From contig CAYRHB010000003.1 in assembly GCA_964424035.1 (NCBI GenBank), forward strand, positions 1 to 62,647: a DNA stretch of 62,647 nucleotides. Reading direction: 5' to 3'. The notes under the pieces are model-generated. The model was not told the DNA's origin. It saw nothing but the letters and a program-made list of their open reading frames with translations, and did not search any database. The stretch's first letter is position 1. Each line of letters begins with the position of its first letter. This stretch comes from Leptolinea sp964424035 (GTDB lineage Bacteria; Chloroflexota; Anaerolineae; Anaerolineales; Anaerolineaceae). The translations under genes and the position numbers were made by a program. This document shows positions 62,594 through 62,647 of the stretch, one piece after another.

Positions 62594-62638
62594 AGAGGCT
62601 GACCCAAAAGTTGTAGTGCACCCCAAAAGTCAGCCTCT
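62594..62638. repeat. Inverted repeat, possible insertion-sequence end
   Basis: AGAGGCTGAC (62594-62603) is inverted as GTCAGCCTCT (62629-62638), with CCCAAAAGT repeated directly inside. The ends resemble terminal repeats of transposable elements. No transposase is visible before the window ends; a terminator is the alternative. Confidence 0.4.
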
Positions 62639-62647
62639 TTACACATT

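Noticed and set aside
62453..62602. 49-codon frame after the capsid gene (MEKEKKKENQTP...)
   Set aside because: It lies wholly in low-complexity C-rich and purine-rich repeats and ends in the inverted repeat; composition, not selection, explains the open frame.

Overview
The window is one contiguous piece of a bacterial chromosome, probably from Chloroflexota (class Anaerolineae). That placement is inference. It rests on many Thr/Pro-rich 'TPT' lipoproteins and surface proteins, a fused alpha-beta glycyl-tRNA synthetase, a DnaG zinc site with C-x3-C spacing, and a full 14-subunit complex I operon. No rRNA gene or other taxonomic marker is present to settle it. Coding density is high and most genes lie on the minus strand.

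Region 1 (1-13.9 kb) is a mixed housekeeping and envelope region: the start of a PadR regulator, a small SWIM zinc-finger protein, a GNAT acetyltransferase, an orphan, an OsmC-like protein, ribonuclease Z, two lipoproteins, a membrane-anchored M20-family protein that has lost key active-site residues, an aldo/keto reductase, methionyl-tRNA synthetase, a LuxR-type regulator, an LVIVD-repeat secreted protein and a polytopic GT-C-like membrane protein.

Region 2 (14.0-29.4 kb, minus strand) is a complete nuoA-N operon for proton-pumping NADH:quinone oxidoreductase, transcribed A to N. It is interrupted once, between nuoC and nuoD, by a gene for a secreted HEFGH zinc metalloprotease-like protein. 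That gene overlaps the nuoD start by an ATGA junction.

Region 3 (29.6-42.4 kb) is a core information-processing region: dnaG-rpoD, fused glyQS, a small lipoprotein, a tight glmU-corC-cdd-recO operon, tRNA-Gln(TTG), and a response-regulator/roadblock-like fusion.

Region 4 (42.4-51.9 kb) holds a family-5 solute-binding lipoprotein with two Opp/Dpp ATPases but no permease genes, an FtsK/SpoIIIE translocase, a lectin-fold lipoprotein, an adenosine-specific kinase and a FemAB/CelD-like acyltransferase.

Region 5 (51.9-56.5 kb) is a three-gene Tad-type surface cluster: TadE, TadG-like with a von Willebrand A domain, and TadE with PA14 and a Thr/Pro tail. Its promoter is clear.

Region 6 (56.6-62.4 kb, plus strand) is a phage head-assembly module: small protein, coiled-coil/TM protein, large terminase, portal, and a fused prohead protease/major capsid protein with a second possible start inside it. 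No tail, integrase or lysis genes are visible before the window ends in palindromic, C-rich repeats and a possible insertion-sequence end. The strongest candidates for something new are the protease inside the complex I operon, the capsid fusion with a nested start, the degenerate M20 protein, and the PA14-bearing TadE protein.
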